Assembly (NCBI GenBank): GCA_037176705.1
Contig: CM073887.1
Coordinates: forward strand, 29,949,501-30,013,500
DNA from: Molossus alvarezi
Lineage: Eukaryota > Chordata > Mammalia > Chiroptera > Molossidae
Length of the DNA stretch: 64,000 bases
Reading direction: 5' to 3'
Of the stretch, positions 26,476 through 39,063 are shown piece after piece (position 1 is the stretch's first letter; every line of letters begins with the position of its first letter). The notes below the pieces were generated by a model that was not told where the DNA came from, did not search any database, and worked only from the letters and a program-made list of their open reading frames with translations. The position numbers and the translations under genes were made by a program.

Positions 26476-27549
26476 GTCACATACGGAGCTTCTCATTCCA
26501 GAGTGTTCTTGTTTTTACGTTATTTTCCAAATTTTATGCAAACAGGAAAACCACCTGTTATGGTTGTCCGCCCGAGAAGGGTTACATTGTTGAAGTGTTC
26601 ATTTTAATCATTAAATGTCACATGTGGTTTATCTTCTATAAGTATTATCTTCAAATGAAAAGAAAGAAATGCTTAGTGGTGTTGCTAATGAAAATTTTGT
26701 TGGTTGTCTTTCATGATTATTAAATACAAATGGTGAATGAAATTTCCGATGAAAAAATATGTTTTTATTTGAATTAGAGAACAGAGTATTCTAATCTAGC
26801 TTGAGTAACTAACCAGAGTATACAAATAAATAAATTAGTTATCAGTAATCAGTGATCAGATCTATATCATAAAACAAGTAAAATACAAAAGTCAGTGTTA
26901 ATCATTATATCATCAGCATATAAATATGTATTTATCATTACACACATATTTTATGTACAGTTCAACAAATCTTTTCTTAGTGGTTTTTATAACTGTAAGT
27001 AAATAGAGAGAATTATAAAACCAATAGAGAAAAATCTGAAACAAAAATAATGAGCTAAATGACATTTCTTATACTTGTGATGTGTCTGCCAGTGAAAATC
27101 ACAAAGGCTGATATGCCCTTCAATATTCATTTGTTGACAAAGTGTAGTAAAGGAAGAAATAGAAGGGTTTTTTTGGCCATCCAGCCCAAACTATGGATTA
27201 TTGAACAAGAAGGCAGTTCTAGGATAAATCAGTAGAATAAAAAAGAGTGGGCAGATTAAAGGACTTTATAAAATTTGACCTTGATGTCAAATTGAAAAAC
27301 TTTCTGAGTAACCTTTCTGAATAACCACCCAACATTCACATTTATTTCTATAAACATTTAGTGAGCTTAAATATGTACTGCATACTATTGTGATTAATTT
27401 AACTCTTTCAATATATATATTTATTAATTATAATATTTAATTTTTGATGCTGAAAGTAGGAAAACATCAATTAATTTTATACAGAACATGGCCGTACCCA
27501 TGTCACAATTTAAGGTACTCATTTTATTTTTCTAATTTCTAAATTATAG

Positions 27550-27702
<153 letters not shown>

Positions 27703-27886
27703 TGAATGATCCCTACTTTTGAAAGTATTTACTTTAATAGTCTTTACCAGGTAACTTGTGTGTTGCCCTTTGATTATCATTTATAATTTGTTTCATTACT
27801 TGGGTAACTGGAAAATATATACATTCTCTGCAAACACTCCTTTCTCTCTCTGCTCTTGAGCCTAATGAATTAAAGACATAATTTAA

Positions 27887-28546
27887 GTCTAGTACACTGC
27901 TGGTGGGAATGCAGACTGGTGCAGCCACTATGGAAAACAGTATGGTGTTACCTCAAGAAATTAAAAATTGAACTGCCATTTGACCCAGTGATCCCACTTC
28001 TAGGAATATACCCTAAGAGGCCTGAAACACCAATGAGGAAGAATACATGTACCCCCATGTTCATAGCAGCACTATTTACAATAGCTAAGATCTGGAAACA
28101 GCCCAAGTGTCCATCAGTAGACGAATGGATAAAAAAGCTGTGGTACATATACACAATGGAGTACTATGCAGCTGTAAGAAAGAAAGATCTCTTATCCTTT
28201 GAGACAACATGGAGGGACCTGGAAAGTGTTATCCTAAGTGAAATAAGCCAAGCAGAAAAAGACAAATACCACATGATCTCACTTATATATGGAATATAAT
28301 GAACATAACAGTCTGAGGAATACGGTAGACCCAGAAACATGGAAGTAGGGCACAGACTGACATCCCTCAGAAGAGGGGGTGGGGGGGTAGGAAGAGATAA
28401 ACCACAGAACTTATATGCATGTACGCATGATCAATGGACATGGACAAGAAAGCCAGGGATGGGGCGGGGGAAGGGGGATGGGGAGGAGGGTGTCAATGGG
28501 GTAAAAAAGGAGAAACATCTGTAACAAAAATAAATTTAAAAAAGAA
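27887..28546 (+). mobile_element. L1, 5'-truncated, with intact ORF2 C-terminus
   Basis: 660-bp insertion flanked by TSD ATAATTTAA at 27878-27886 and 28547-28555. It contains the last part of ORF2, uninterrupted through 28299 (stop TAA), then a 3' UTR with GGAAGAGATAAACCACAGAA, G-rich tract, GAGAAACATCTGTAAC and A-rich tail. The open frame, from about GNADWCSHYGKQYGV-type start through MISLIYGI, includes the usual C-terminal Cys and His positions. The lack of frame damage suggests a fairly recent insertion. Being 5'-truncated, it cannot move on its own. Confidence 0.93.
27919..28299 (+). pseudogene. L1 ORF2 C-terminal fragment (open frame)
   Basis: 126 codons of ORF2 C-terminal domain, without stop, ending SLIYGI. 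It lacks the endonuclease and reverse transcriptase, so it is a fragment of a retrotransposon protein and no host gene. The first ATG is an internal Met of ORF2. Confidence 0.9.
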
Positions 28547-29059
28547 ATAATTTAAATATTTTGTTTTCTAAAGTTTGATTCCATGAACACATGATAATAC
28601 TAACATGACTAATTTCACAAAATCATCCTCAGAGTTGCTTATTCTGCCTAGAGCAAGGAGAGCCCCAGTTCGAGGCCGATTGAGGTATTGCTATGTCTCA
28701 TCCCAGAAACAGTATTATGTCTTTCTCATTTGATTTGTAACAAAGGTTGAGATAATGAAAGTCTATATTAGATAATAGTAACTTAATAGGTATTACTATA
28801 GTAATAATAAAAAAAAGTACTAATATGTACATAGGTCAATAACAGAGACAAATATCTCTAACAAATGTTCCCATGGATGTGGTTTTGGAAAACCAACCTG
28901 GTCTGAGCCACCAAATGCTTTATTCCCTGCTCTTTCCAAGACTGTCCAACTTGGGACTCTACTTGAACTCAGCTGCACAAACACTAAGGGGAAATGCAGG
29001 ATTTGCATCTAGGCAATCTGGCTTCAGTATCTGGGCCCTTGACTATTGTGATTGATGGC

Positions 29060-29500
29060 TTTCAGCTCCAAAGAAACAAACTTATAAGATCTGTATTAAT
29101 AGAAGTGACAACTGTGATGTTGGAGGCTAAGAAGGAGGCCAAGAGAGGCCTCTATCCAGTGGCACGTCCAGGTTCTTATCTCTACACAAGAAAGAGTTCA
29201 AGAATGGGCCAGAAAGACTCAGTAAAGCACAGAGTTCTATTAACGTGACAGTTCACACTCAAATAAGGGAGTGTGGGCAGACTCTGGACATGACTTGCCC
29301 CGAAAGAGTTCTGGGGACCAGACTTATATTTTGGACTAGTGGAGAGGAATTTGTGAGGAGGTGGATCTGGGAAGACTAGAGGTGGGGCAGGTGGGGCAGG
29401 TGGGGCAAGTGAGGCACCACCTTCCCAATGGGTGCAGAGTTTTTTCCTTCTTTGGTCCTTTACAGAGTGTCATGGCTGCATACACGATGAGTACCGGTCT
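29060..29500 (-). mobile_element. Possible ERV LTR-like block
   Basis: Higher-GC block that contains TTAATAGAACTCTGTGCTTT (antisense; possible poly(A) region) and a small G-rich minisatellite (unit GTGGGGCAG, 29382-29410, about three and a half copies). It looks like a solo LTR by composition only. Ends and family are not resolved. Confidence 0.35.
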
Positions 29501-30068
29501 ATTTCGTGCCTTTTTATGTTTTTCTTTTAATGTTTTTTGTTGTTGTTGAATGTTTCTGTTTTTGCTGGCAATTTTGCTGTGTAGTGGCCCCCAAGCAGAG
29601 TACTGAAATGCTTGTGCAGAAAGGCAGTGCTGTGCCTAATGGTAAAGCTTCATTCAAGTGTGAGTTGTAGGGCTGTTTGGCCATGAGTTCAATGTTAATT
29701 AATAAATAATACACACTAAATAAAGTATCTTTGAACACAAACACGATTTAAACTTTTATGTATTGATCAGTTGATGAAAATATTGTGACTGGAGACTCAT
29801 AGGAACCTAACTTTATATTTCCCCTAGGAACAGAAGTTCAGTATTCAGAAATTCAACGTTTGTGGTAATTTTATAGAACAACTACTGCTAATAATGAGAA
29901 CCAATATGTTTGACTATATCCTACTTAATTTATCATTAACAGTAGAAAGGATAAATTCCAGAATTATATTCCAGAAAGAGATAATAGAAAAGGGGAAAGT
30001 TATCTTTTATTTCAAAATAAATGATGATGAGTGAGAATTTCCTATAGTATAATAAAGAATAATATATA

Positions 30069-30280
30069 GCCTGGCTGGTGTGGCTCAGTAGTTGAGTGTC
30101 AACCTGTGTACCAAGAGGTCACCAGATCAATTCTTGGTCAGGACACATGCCCAGGTTGTGGGTCTGATCCCCAGTAGGGGGCATGCAGGAGGTGGCCAGT
30201 TGATGTTCTCTCTCATTGATGTTTCTATCTCTCCCTCTCCCTTCCTCTCTCTCTAAAATGAATAAAGAAAAATTATAATA
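30069..30280 (+). mobile_element. Ves SINE, group B
   Basis: Head GCCTGGCTGGTGTGGCTCAG, tail CTCTCTAAAATGAATAAAGA. TSD AAAGAATAATATATA at 30054-30068 and AAAGAATAATATGTA at 30281-30295. Confidence 0.93.
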
Positions 30281-30938
30281 AAAGAATAATATGTATGTAT
30301 ATAAATACACATTTATATGGTACTTTATAATATGTAAGAAAAAATATAGTAAACCTTTAGATTTAGAAAGTACAATGAAACTCAATTGAAAAAAGTCATT
30401 ACCTAAATATATTGATATGATACAACCAAACATCAAGGCAAAAGGAAGATATTTAAAATGGCAAATGAAATATGAGAATAACAGCAGTTTTCTCAATAGC
30501 AATAATGAATACCAAAATACAGTGAAATAATAGTATTAGAGGACCAAGTGAAAATAAAATATATTCTGATACATAGTCAGTGAAAATATAATTCTAAAAG
30601 CAGAGCATAATTGTTTTATTGTATCAGATACACAAAACAGACTTTATCACCAACAGAAATTAGAATAGAATGATAAAAAATACCCTACTAATAAAATATG
30701 AGAATAAAAACATATATGATTTCTTACAATTTCATAAAGTGATTATTTCTATACTACTAGAAGAGATTGACATATGATTAAAGTGAGAAGCATGTGATAC
30801 TTCTATACTTGATAAATCAGCAGACAAAATTGATAGCACGTGAAATGAACACTATTACTGTACTTGAACTAACTGACATATGTATTAACCTTTGCTTCCA
30901 ATAATGATTAAATATAAATTATCACTAAAATGTTTACT

Positions 30939-31276
30939 GTCTTAGTTCAGGCTGTTATAACTAAGTACAATGTAGCTTGTAAACAAAAGAAATTTATTTC
31001 TCACAGTTCTGAGTCTGGAAAGTTCAAGAGTCAGGTGCCAGCATGATCATGATCTGGGGAAGACCCTCCTGGTTCACGGTCGATGCCATCTCTCTGTGTC
31101 TTCACTGGAGGAAGCCAAGGGATCTCTGTGGGGTCCAATAGCAGTGCGAATTCCATGCATGAGGGCCTTATTCTAAAGACTGAACCACTTTCCCTATGTC
31201 CCACCTCCTGATACCATTGGGGGTTAGGATTTCAATATATAATGTTTGGAGGGGACACAAACATTCAGACAATAGA
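30939..31276 (-). mobile_element. MLT1-type LTR (ERVL-MaLR), solo, antisense
   Basis: Read on the minus strand: CTATTGTCTGAATGTTTGTG, then CCTCCAAACATTATATATTG, CAGGAGGTGGGACATAGGG, and near the end TGAGAAATAAATTTCTTTTG (poly(A) signal AATAAA) and GTTATAACAGCCTGAACTAA. This is the layout of MaLR LTRs. It is an old copy with no internal viral genes. Confidence 0.75.
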
Positions 31277-31787
31277 ATCCACTAAATGAAACATTTACTG
31301 GCAATACCATGTGCTAGGCTATAAATAAAATCACCAGACTTATTAATGAAACTATTTTGTACAAATTCTCTGTTGCATCTTAAGCTAACTTCAGCAACAC
31401 CAAAATAAATTTATAATGTTACTATCAAGTAATACTGATAAATATGATTAAATCATTGAATCCAAGTAAGTCTGCTTTTGAAGCAATTTGGCTACCTTAG
31501 GAAAATGCATGATAAACTAAAAACAAAACATTTAACCACATAACTTTAGAATTTAACTAAAGAAATCACAATAATCTACATGAAAGAAAGAAATTATAAG
31601 ATTTGTACATTAATACAACGGAATTAATGTATAGAAGGTAAAGTTAATTTATTCCAGAAAGACTAATTAAAAGGAAACTCTTTGGGAATTTTGGCAGAGA
31701 ACAAGAATAAAAGTTACAACACTTAGTATTAAATAAAAAGGATATAATCACTATCTTAGGAGAGAGTGAAAGGAGCTAAGAAAAAAA

Positions 31788-31999
31788 TATTTTAAAAATG
31801 TTTTTATTGATTTTTTAAGAGAGGAAGGGAGAGACAGAAACATCTACGTGAGAGAGAGACATCCACCAGCTGTCTCCTGCATGCCCCCTACTGGGGATGG
31901 AGCCCACAACCCAGGCATGTGCCCTGACTGGAAATTGAACTGGGACCTCTCAGTCCATGGGAAGATGTTCCATCCACTGAGCTACATTGGCCAGGCAGA
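31788..31999 (-). mobile_element. Ves SINE, group B2
   Basis: Antisense copy with CATGGACTGAGAGGTCC in the head and TTTTTATTGATTTTTTAAGA at the left end. TSD AGCTAAGAAAA at 31774-31784 and 32000-32010. Confidence 0.9.
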
Positions 32000-32913
32000 A
32001 GCTAAGAAAATATTAATAAATTTTGAAAACATAATTTTTTTGGGGGAAAAAAACAAATTAAAGTAAAAGTATAAGTGAGTAACATGTAACCCAAAAGGAA
32101 TATAAGAGGAATACTTCTATGACAAATTAATGAACTGATTGAAGAATACTAAGACAAAAAATTCTGTCCCAGATGAGTTTAGAGATAAAAATTCTACCAA
32201 ACTTTAAAGTAACATTTTTGCAGGTAATTCGATGAGGTCTAGTAATTTAAAAAGGTGCATCTTTGTTAACATGGTGGCTGACTTCTTGTTTTACTACAAC
32301 TGCTCAAGAAATATTTTCTGTCCACCTCACACTTTCTGCCCTGAAAGACAAATCTGAATCTTCTGTTGATGCATTTTGCTCCACGCCACCATTTCATCCT
32401 GTTGCCTCACTTGCTAGGACTGCCTTCTGTGTGAAGAGCAGTGAGAATAAAGAATGACATACCAGATACAACTCTTTGGTAGGAAAAATGTGGGAAGTGA
32501 ATTTTTGGAGTAAAAGGCAGAGACAGTGGTATGTCAGGGGTTTTCTCACACAACTCTGGAGAGATTCATGATGGAGTTGAATATTACTCTTCTGTCAATA
32601 AAAGGGAAAGGTCTTGAACTACAAGGACTACTGAATACCTCTTGAAAAAGAGAGTGAAGTAGCAGCTGAATGATTTGGACAAGTCTGCAACAATCTATCT
32701 ATAGAAATTTAGAAATTACCTTACTTTGCAAAATAAAATTTTCCATACTGGGTAGATTCAATCTAGTATTCTTTCTGATAGGATACTACTTCTTGAGGCC
32801 TGTCATTGACTGTAATTATAAACTTAAATTTTAGATATATACCACATTAGATTCTCTTCAAAATTACAATTTGCTTCTTTGAATTTGTCTAAATTCTATT
32901 ATTTTTTTTTGCA

Positions 32914-33330
32914 AGAGGGTGGGGAACCTTTTTTTCTGCCAAGGGCCATTTGGATATTTATAACATCATTCTCAGGCCATACAAAATTATCAACTTAAAA
33001 ATCAGCCTGCTAGCCCAGTTGGTGTGGCTCAGTGGTTGAGTGTCGACCCATGTACCAAGAGGTTGATGGTTTGATTCTCAGTCAGGGCACATGCCCAGGT
33101 TTGGGCCAAATCCCCGGTGGGTGGCAAGCAGGAGGTGGCCAATTAATGTTTTCTCTCATCGATGTTTCTCTCTCCCTCTCCCTTCCAATCTCTCTAAAAT
33201 CAATAAAAAAATAAAAAATCAGTCTGCTATATTTGGTCAGGCTAATTTGGTGAGGTGTGTTATTAACATAACATAGTATTGATTTTGTGGGCCTTATACA
33301 GCCCACCAACCAGATGTTCCCCACCCCTGG
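32914..33330. mobile_element. Non-autonomous hAT-like DNA transposon, split by a Ves SINE
   Basis: Ends are inverted: AGGGTGGGGAAC at 32916-32927 and GTTCCCCACCCCT at 33316-33328. Without the SINE it is about 200 bp. It includes TGCCAAGGGCCATTTGGATA and TATATTTGGTCAGGCTAATT, and shows no coding frame. The end sequence fits hAT elements; an 8-bp TSD is not clear. Confidence 0.65.
33012..33214 (+). mobile_element. Ves SINE, group B, inserted in hAT-like element
   Basis: Head GCCCAGTTGGTGTGGCTCAG, tail TCTCTAAAATCAATAAAAAA. TSD AAAATCAGCCTGCTA at 32997-33011 and AAAATCAGTCTGCTA at 33215-33229 (one mismatch). Confidence 0.94.
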
Positions 33331-33655
33331 AGAAGTTCCATAAGACTACTACGTGCTGGGAAAAATAATGCATCAATATATTTGTTTTAACATTGCCTTA
33401 GAGTATATAAATTTTAGTCCTTAGAAGTATATGCTTAAAGGTGAATAATAAATATTTTAAATATTATTACACTTGAAAATAATTCATCTCATGGGATTTC
33501 TAATTTCTCAAGTCTTTTTCTAATTTAAAAACACATAAGTGATAGATTTAACAGACTTAGATAATAAACTCTGTTTTATAAATTGGTAATTCAAGTAATT
33601 CAAGTTTTAAAGCTATTTAAAGAAATATTTCTAGCTACTTCAAAAACTAAATTTG

Positions 33656-33917
33656 GCCTTGGCCAGTTTGGCTCAGCAGTTAGAGTGTACAGACTGAAGG
33701 GTCTCAGGTTTGATTCCTGGTCAAGGGCACATACCTGGTTTGCAGGTTTGATCCCTGGACCCTGTTGAAGTCATATGGGAGGCAACCAATCAATGTGTCT
33801 CTCTCTGTCACATCAATGTTTCTCTCTCTCCTCTTCCTCCCCAACTTCCTTCCACTCTATCTAAAAATCAGTGGGAAAATATCCTTGAGTGAGGATTAAC
33901 AAAAACAACAACAACAA
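33656..33917 (+). mobile_element. Ves SINE, group A, older form
   Basis: Head GCCTTGGCCAGTTTGGCTCA, then GGCAACCAATCAATGTGTCT, CACATCAATGTTTCTCTC and tail TATCCTTGAGTGAGGATTAA. TSD CAAAAACTAAATTTG at 33641-33655 and CAAAAACTAAACTTG at 33918-33932. Confidence 0.92.
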
Positions 33918-34353
33918 CAAAAACTAAACTTGAAAAACTTTGTGATTTAAAGCTTTATGTATATCCAAGGGCAGATCTCACTCTTAAAGTCAACTTGAAA
34001 ATACAAAGTTGATTTTGTGAAAATAAAGCATCCTTTCCCAGTCTGACCTCTTGTTTGTATCCAAATTAAATTAGACTTCCTTATTATGTGCTGTACCTGG
34101 GTTATTTATTTATTTTAATCTGAGTATATTATACAGAGGCAACTAACAATATTTCTCATAATTGAACTTAATTGTCTCCCAAACATGACAGAAAATACTA
34201 TAGAATTTTTTTATAGTGTGGATATAGAAATGGAATAATGAAGTCCAAAATCATAATACCTTATTGTTAAAAAAATTTTTTTAAAGAACTCTGTTTGTTT
34301 AAATTTATTCTTTCAAGCTTTCATTTTCAACCCAATTAAAGTAGATCCCTAGT

Positions 34354-34555
34354 TCCTGGCCGCTATGGCTCAGTGGTTGAGCATTGACCCATGCATCAAG
34401 AGGTCACTGGTTCGATTCCGGGTCAGGACACATGCCCAGGTTGTGGGCCAAATCCCCACATGCAGAAGGTGGCCCATCAATGTTCTCTCTTGTCGATGTT
34501 TTTATCTCTCTTCCCTCTTCTTTCCTCTTTCGTTAAAATCAATAAAGAAAAAAAA
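34354..34555 (+). mobile_element. Ves SINE, group B
   Basis: Head CCTGGCCGCTATGGCTCAGT, tail CGTTAAAATCAATAAAGAAA. TSD AGTAGATCCCTAGT at 34340-34353 and AGCAGATCCCTAGT at 34556-34569. Confidence 0.93.
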
Positions 34556-34740
34556 AGCAGATCCCTAGTATTTTATACAGACCTTATCTAAGAAATCATA
34601 TTTCTGACTTCCTTTTGCATGCATTGACTGTGTGAATTGCTATTGAATATATATATATTTAGGACTAAACCTTTAAAAAACTAAACAACCTTATTATACT
34701 TTATTATTAAAATAAAAAATGATTTTTGACAATGTAAGAT

Positions 34741-34985
34741 ATTTCTTTTTTTTTTTTATCCTCACCCGAGGACCTTTTTCCATTTCTTGTTCAGATAGAG
34801 TGGGAGGGAGAGAGAGAGAGAAACATTGACGTGAAAGGGACACATTGAGTGGTTGCCACCCGCACGACCCATCTAGGGCTGGGAACAAACTGCAACCAAG
34901 GTATGTGCCCTTAGTGGGAACCAAACCCGGGTCTCTCTGGACCGCAGGCCGACGTTTCAACTGCTGAGCCAAACTGGCCAGGGCA
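34741..34985 (-). mobile_element. Ves SINE, group A
   Basis: Antisense copy with tail ATCCTCACCCGAGGACC at left and CCAAACTGGCCAGGGC at right. TSD ACAATGTAAGAT is exact at 34729-34740 and 34986-34997. Confidence 0.94.
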
Positions 34986-36454
34986 ACAATGTAAGATTTT
35001 TCAAACTTCAAGATGGATTATTACCATCAGGGTATATTTGTTTTCAGTGGATACATCAGTTTCATTTCTATCTGCAGCTTTCAAAGTAAAAGGTCACAAT
35101 TTTTAAATGGAATCTGTAACCTTAGTGTTGTTTAAACATCAACTGGCTATTGCTTTTCTTATTATTAAAATTGTTGTAAGAATGTCATCTAGGTGATGTT
35201 TTGCTCTATATGTGATTAACTAATAAACAACTGACCTCATTTTGTCTTCTGTGGAGCGGACTCGGGTTCTGCTTGGTTGCAGAAATGGCTTATTGTGACA
35301 CCTCGGGAGCATTCTTAAGTCTCATCAACAGTCTCCTCTAGCCATTAGCACATTATCTTGAGAATCTACATCATTAGTTTAAATTAGGTTCACTTAATTA
35401 GCCAGCTGGTTCTCTCCTTGTCAGACTGATAAACAAGCTGCGCCACACTGTTCCTTCATGTCAAGATGAAACCCCAAGTTCTGTGTATTTTGGTTGCTAT
35501 TACCAGTATTTCACCCTTACAATACAAGCCATCTTTAGAGAAGCTGATGCAACTGGTCCATGACCAGTGTAACGTGCTTTTAAAATTTTTTGTATTGCAT
35601 CCTCATAAGATATTGATGAATTTGTATGCCTACACGTATATTGAGATTTTGAGGGAGTTAAGGTTTACAGATCAAATGAACAAAGGAAAGAAAAACCCCC
35701 ATAGTGTAAGTAAATTTCATCCTTAAACAATGTTTTAAAATATTGAAGAAAAATCTTTCTATCAATATAACTATAAAGCTGCAACAAGTAAAAAAATATT
35801 GTATTATATAGCATATTTTAAACACATTTTTACAGAGCAATAAGAAATTAATTTATGATAACATAACACTCTGAAAATGGTGTTTTCATGGATGATTAAG
35901 AAATAAAGAATCTGGGACTTGAAGATATAGATTATTACTATTAATTAGTTATAACAAAATATTAAGTTATTTAAAAGATATTTGTAAAAATGTTTAATAA
36001 ATCAATAAATCTTCAAATAAAAGATTATGGCTTAATTATCTTAATATCACCAGGCCAAGCATAGTCTACTATGTGTACAAAATTGTAATGTTTATAATTT
36101 GGAAATTTCCAACTTACAGAACAGACCTTTTATTTAAACAAAGTCTTACAGAATTGCTCAATAAGTCAAAATGATCTTCTGTGTTCTATTTTGGTGAGGG
36201 TTAAAATCGCCTGCTATAAATAAGTCTCATTCCCATAGACTTCTCGAGGCAAAGTTTGAAAACAACTTTTCTAGGAAAACAATAATGTTGGTAAACAAAT
36301 GCAAATTTATACTAAATAATAAATGAGCATTCTATGTAGGTTAATTTTGAGGTGAAAGATGAGCATATATAAAATGTGTTTTTACAGTTCCATATTCCTG
36401 AACATTGTCTTTTAACATGTCATTTTTCCTGATAAATAGTTTGTGGCTGCAGAA

Positions 36455-36479
36455 AACACACACACACACACACACACAC
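36455..36479. repeat. (AC)n microsatellite
   Basis: Twelve AC units without interruption. Six bases further on TAGTCTC/GAGACTA (36485-36505) forms a 7-bp inverted repeat with a 7-base loop. Confidence 0.95.
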
Positions 36480-37128
36480 TCTAATAGTCTCCAAAGTAGA
36501 GACTATACAACACAGGGAAGTGAAAGATGACTAGTTGTGAGAAGGGAATACTAGCATGTCATTCATAGTTCTTCTTCTCTTAACAAATCATATTGCATTG
36601 TAGAAATCTTTAATATCTGGACTGATATTAGAGGCCTGAATTCATCTGTATGTTGGGCGTTGATGTAACACATAGGGCACACGGGGGTATCTTGAAAGTG
36701 GGAGTTTTACAACAGGAGAGATTGACATCGATACCCTTAGTATTAGCTCACGTTTTTCCCAATGAAATGGGGATAACAATAGTGCATATATCAAAAAAAG
36801 ATTGTTGTGACAATTAACTTAAAATACTTTTATTTGTAAAATATCTATTTGTAATATATTATGTGTTCATAATAAGCCTGATATAGAATATCATTGTTTT
36901 TATTAAAATAATGACAATCTTAATAAGTTTGGGCATTGTCAATTTTGCAATTTGCTTTTCCCAATTAGGTAGATTTAGAGATTCATTCATTACATAGTGA
37001 GTACTGCTATTCACAAGTAGTGTTCTCAGTGTGTACATTATACACTGATCTTAACAAATTCAAGATGCTTCCCTTCTTGGAGTCTAGAATCAATTGGATG
37101 GAGACAGACAATGAAAATTAAGAATGCT

Positions 37129-37391
37129 GCCCTGGCCGGTTTGGCTCAGCGGTTAGAGCGTCCGTCTGCGGTCCGGAGAGACCCGGGTTCGGTTCCCGCT
37201 AAGGGCACGTAACTTGGTTGCAGTTTGTCCCCGGCCCTGGTCGGTTGTGCGGGTGGCAGCCACTCGATGTGTCTCTTTCACATCGATGTTTCCCTCTCTC
37301 TCTCTTCCTCTCTCTCCCTCCTACTCTGTCTGTACAAAAAATGGAAAAATGTCCTCGGATGAGGATTAAAAAAAAAAAGAAGAAAGAAAAA
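37129..37391 (+). mobile_element. Ves SINE, group A, least diverged copy in the window
   Basis: Head GCCCTGGCCGGTTTGGCTCA, GAGAGACCCGGGTTCGGTTC B-box region, and tail GTCCTCGGATGAGGATTAAA. TSD TAAGAATGCT at 37119-37128 and 37392-37401. Its intact CpG positions suggest a young insertion. Confidence 0.95.
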
Positions 37392-37409
37392 TAAGAATGC
37401 TGACAATGA

Positions 37410-38100
37410 GAATTATGGAATAGGTAAGGCAGCAGTTTTTATTGGGAAGGTAAAAGGTTCGAGGAAGGCCACGGGGGATTGGGAAAGCCAAGGACGAGGG
37501 AAGCACACAAAAGGTTGTTTACAGAATGAAATAGGGTGGCCCGACTGCTCAGCGACAAGGGTAGTTCTCAGTACAGTAGGGGTCCAGAAAGCTGACACTG
37601 ACCGAGGGAAAGACCATTTCAGGAAAAGTCTCCCAAGAGGCCTAAATGTGGCTCCTTGGATGAACAGCAAGGAGGCCAAACGCATGTGAATTGAAGACAT
37701 CGGGGAAGAAGGGTAGGGGAGGGTGTTTGAGACAGAAGACAGGGACTGGCCGGCCAGGTAGTGCCTGGCAGCTATTATAAGACCTTTTAGGTTTTACTTT
37801 CAGGGACATGAGAAGACACTGTTGTGTTGTAAACAGATCAGTGTTATGACCTGTCACATCCTTACCCCCCAAAATAAAATCACTGTGACAAATCTGTGAG
37901 AGAGTCGATGAGTATAGTTAGAAGTTGGAAAACGTGCAATGAGGTTACAGGTGTAGAGGCTCCGTGCATGGTGGCTGGGGAGGAGCTGGACAGTGGTCAG
38001 TATTTGGACTACAGATCCAGCTGTGTTTTCTGAGGACACAAGGTATGGGAGAAGGAGGGCAGTCAGGGATAATAGACTCTTTGTAATCCTTTTCATATAA
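37410..38100. repeat. Unassigned old interspersed repeat block
   Basis: GC-richer than the surroundings. The part 37790-38070 (AGGGACATGAGAAGACACTG, GACAAATCTGTGAGAG, GGCTGGGGAGGAGCTGGACA) recalls an old mammalian repeat I cannot name. Several short open frames on the minus strand are without coding signs. Confidence 0.35.
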
Positions 38101-38116
38101 TGAGGAGAAACGTTTT

Positions 38117-38328
38117 TTAATATGTGTTTTTTGTTTGTTTGTTTTTTTGTTTTTTATTGATTGGTCATTTAGAGAGCAGGGGAGAGGGAGAGAGAGAGAA
38201 ACACCGATGTGAGAGAGAAACGTCGATCTGCTGCCTCCTGCTGGGCATGTGCCCTGACCGGGAATCGAACCAGGACCTCTCAGTCCATGGGATGACACTC
38301 AATCCACTGAGCCACACCGGCCGGGCTA
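38117..38328 (-). mobile_element. Ves SINE, group B2, with internal deletion
   Basis: Antisense copy. Head includes CATGGACTGAGAGGTCC. It lacks about 30 bases of the usual body (junction CCTCCTGCTGGGCATGTGCC near 38236). TSD GAGAAACGTTTT at 38105-38116 and GAGAAACATTTT at 38329-38340. Confidence 0.93.
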
Positions 38329-39063
38329 GAGAAACATTTTAGCTATTTCATTACACAGAAATTTACAGGTTTAATTGTGGAATAAATTCTTTAAAAAGTA
38401 TCAAAAATAGTTCCTTTTTCTTTTACAAAAGTGAATAGTTCAAATTTATTGATCATTTGGAGTAATCTCCAGAATCTACAAGCAGACATTTTGTAAAATC
38501 CAACACATGTAATTTATTTCTTTCAAAAGTGGATGATGTAATAGGAAAATACCTGTTTGTTTGTTTCTATTTTTTTTTTTCCTGAGTAAAAATTGTGTTA
38601 TGACAAAATTATCCTGAAGAAGTTTGCTTGGAAATATTTTTGTCGTTGTCATGTGATTTTGAAAACCATGTAAATGTTTCCTCTGTACAATGTGTTCTAT
38701 CTGCACACTTGAAAACTTTTAAACAGGTTTTTTCTAAAACTTAAACATTTCCAAGTCAACTGTGTTCAATGTACTTTCTTTCCTTCATCTTGAGCTGCAT
38801 GTCTGTCAGTTCTGATATGCTTTCAGTTCTGATAAACTGAATAAAACACCAAATCATAGACATGTTGAAACACAAAATGTTTAAACATGTTGGAGACCAC
38901 TGAGCAGACATTTTAAAAATTCTGAAGTTGTTTTGAAAATCGATTGATATTTTTCTCTCGCAAACACATGTATCTTACTTGATTTGAAAGCAATTAATCA
39001 CAGATTGCTTTTGAACCCCCTGGAACATTTTTTTATGCATTAACTTTAAAAAATAGTGTCTGA

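Noticed and set aside
28339..28524. 61-codon Gly-rich frame on +
   Set aside because: It lies in the G-rich L1 3' UTR of the 27887-28546 insertion.
30119..30502. 127-codon open frame on -
   Set aside because: It starts in AT-rich DNA and ends in a Ves SINE; no homology or splice logic.
35466..35726. 86-codon frame with a hydrophobic start
   Set aside because: Looks like a signal peptide at first sight (MKPQVLCILVAITSI) but has no homology I know, no splice or promoter context, and AT-rich random-like codon use.
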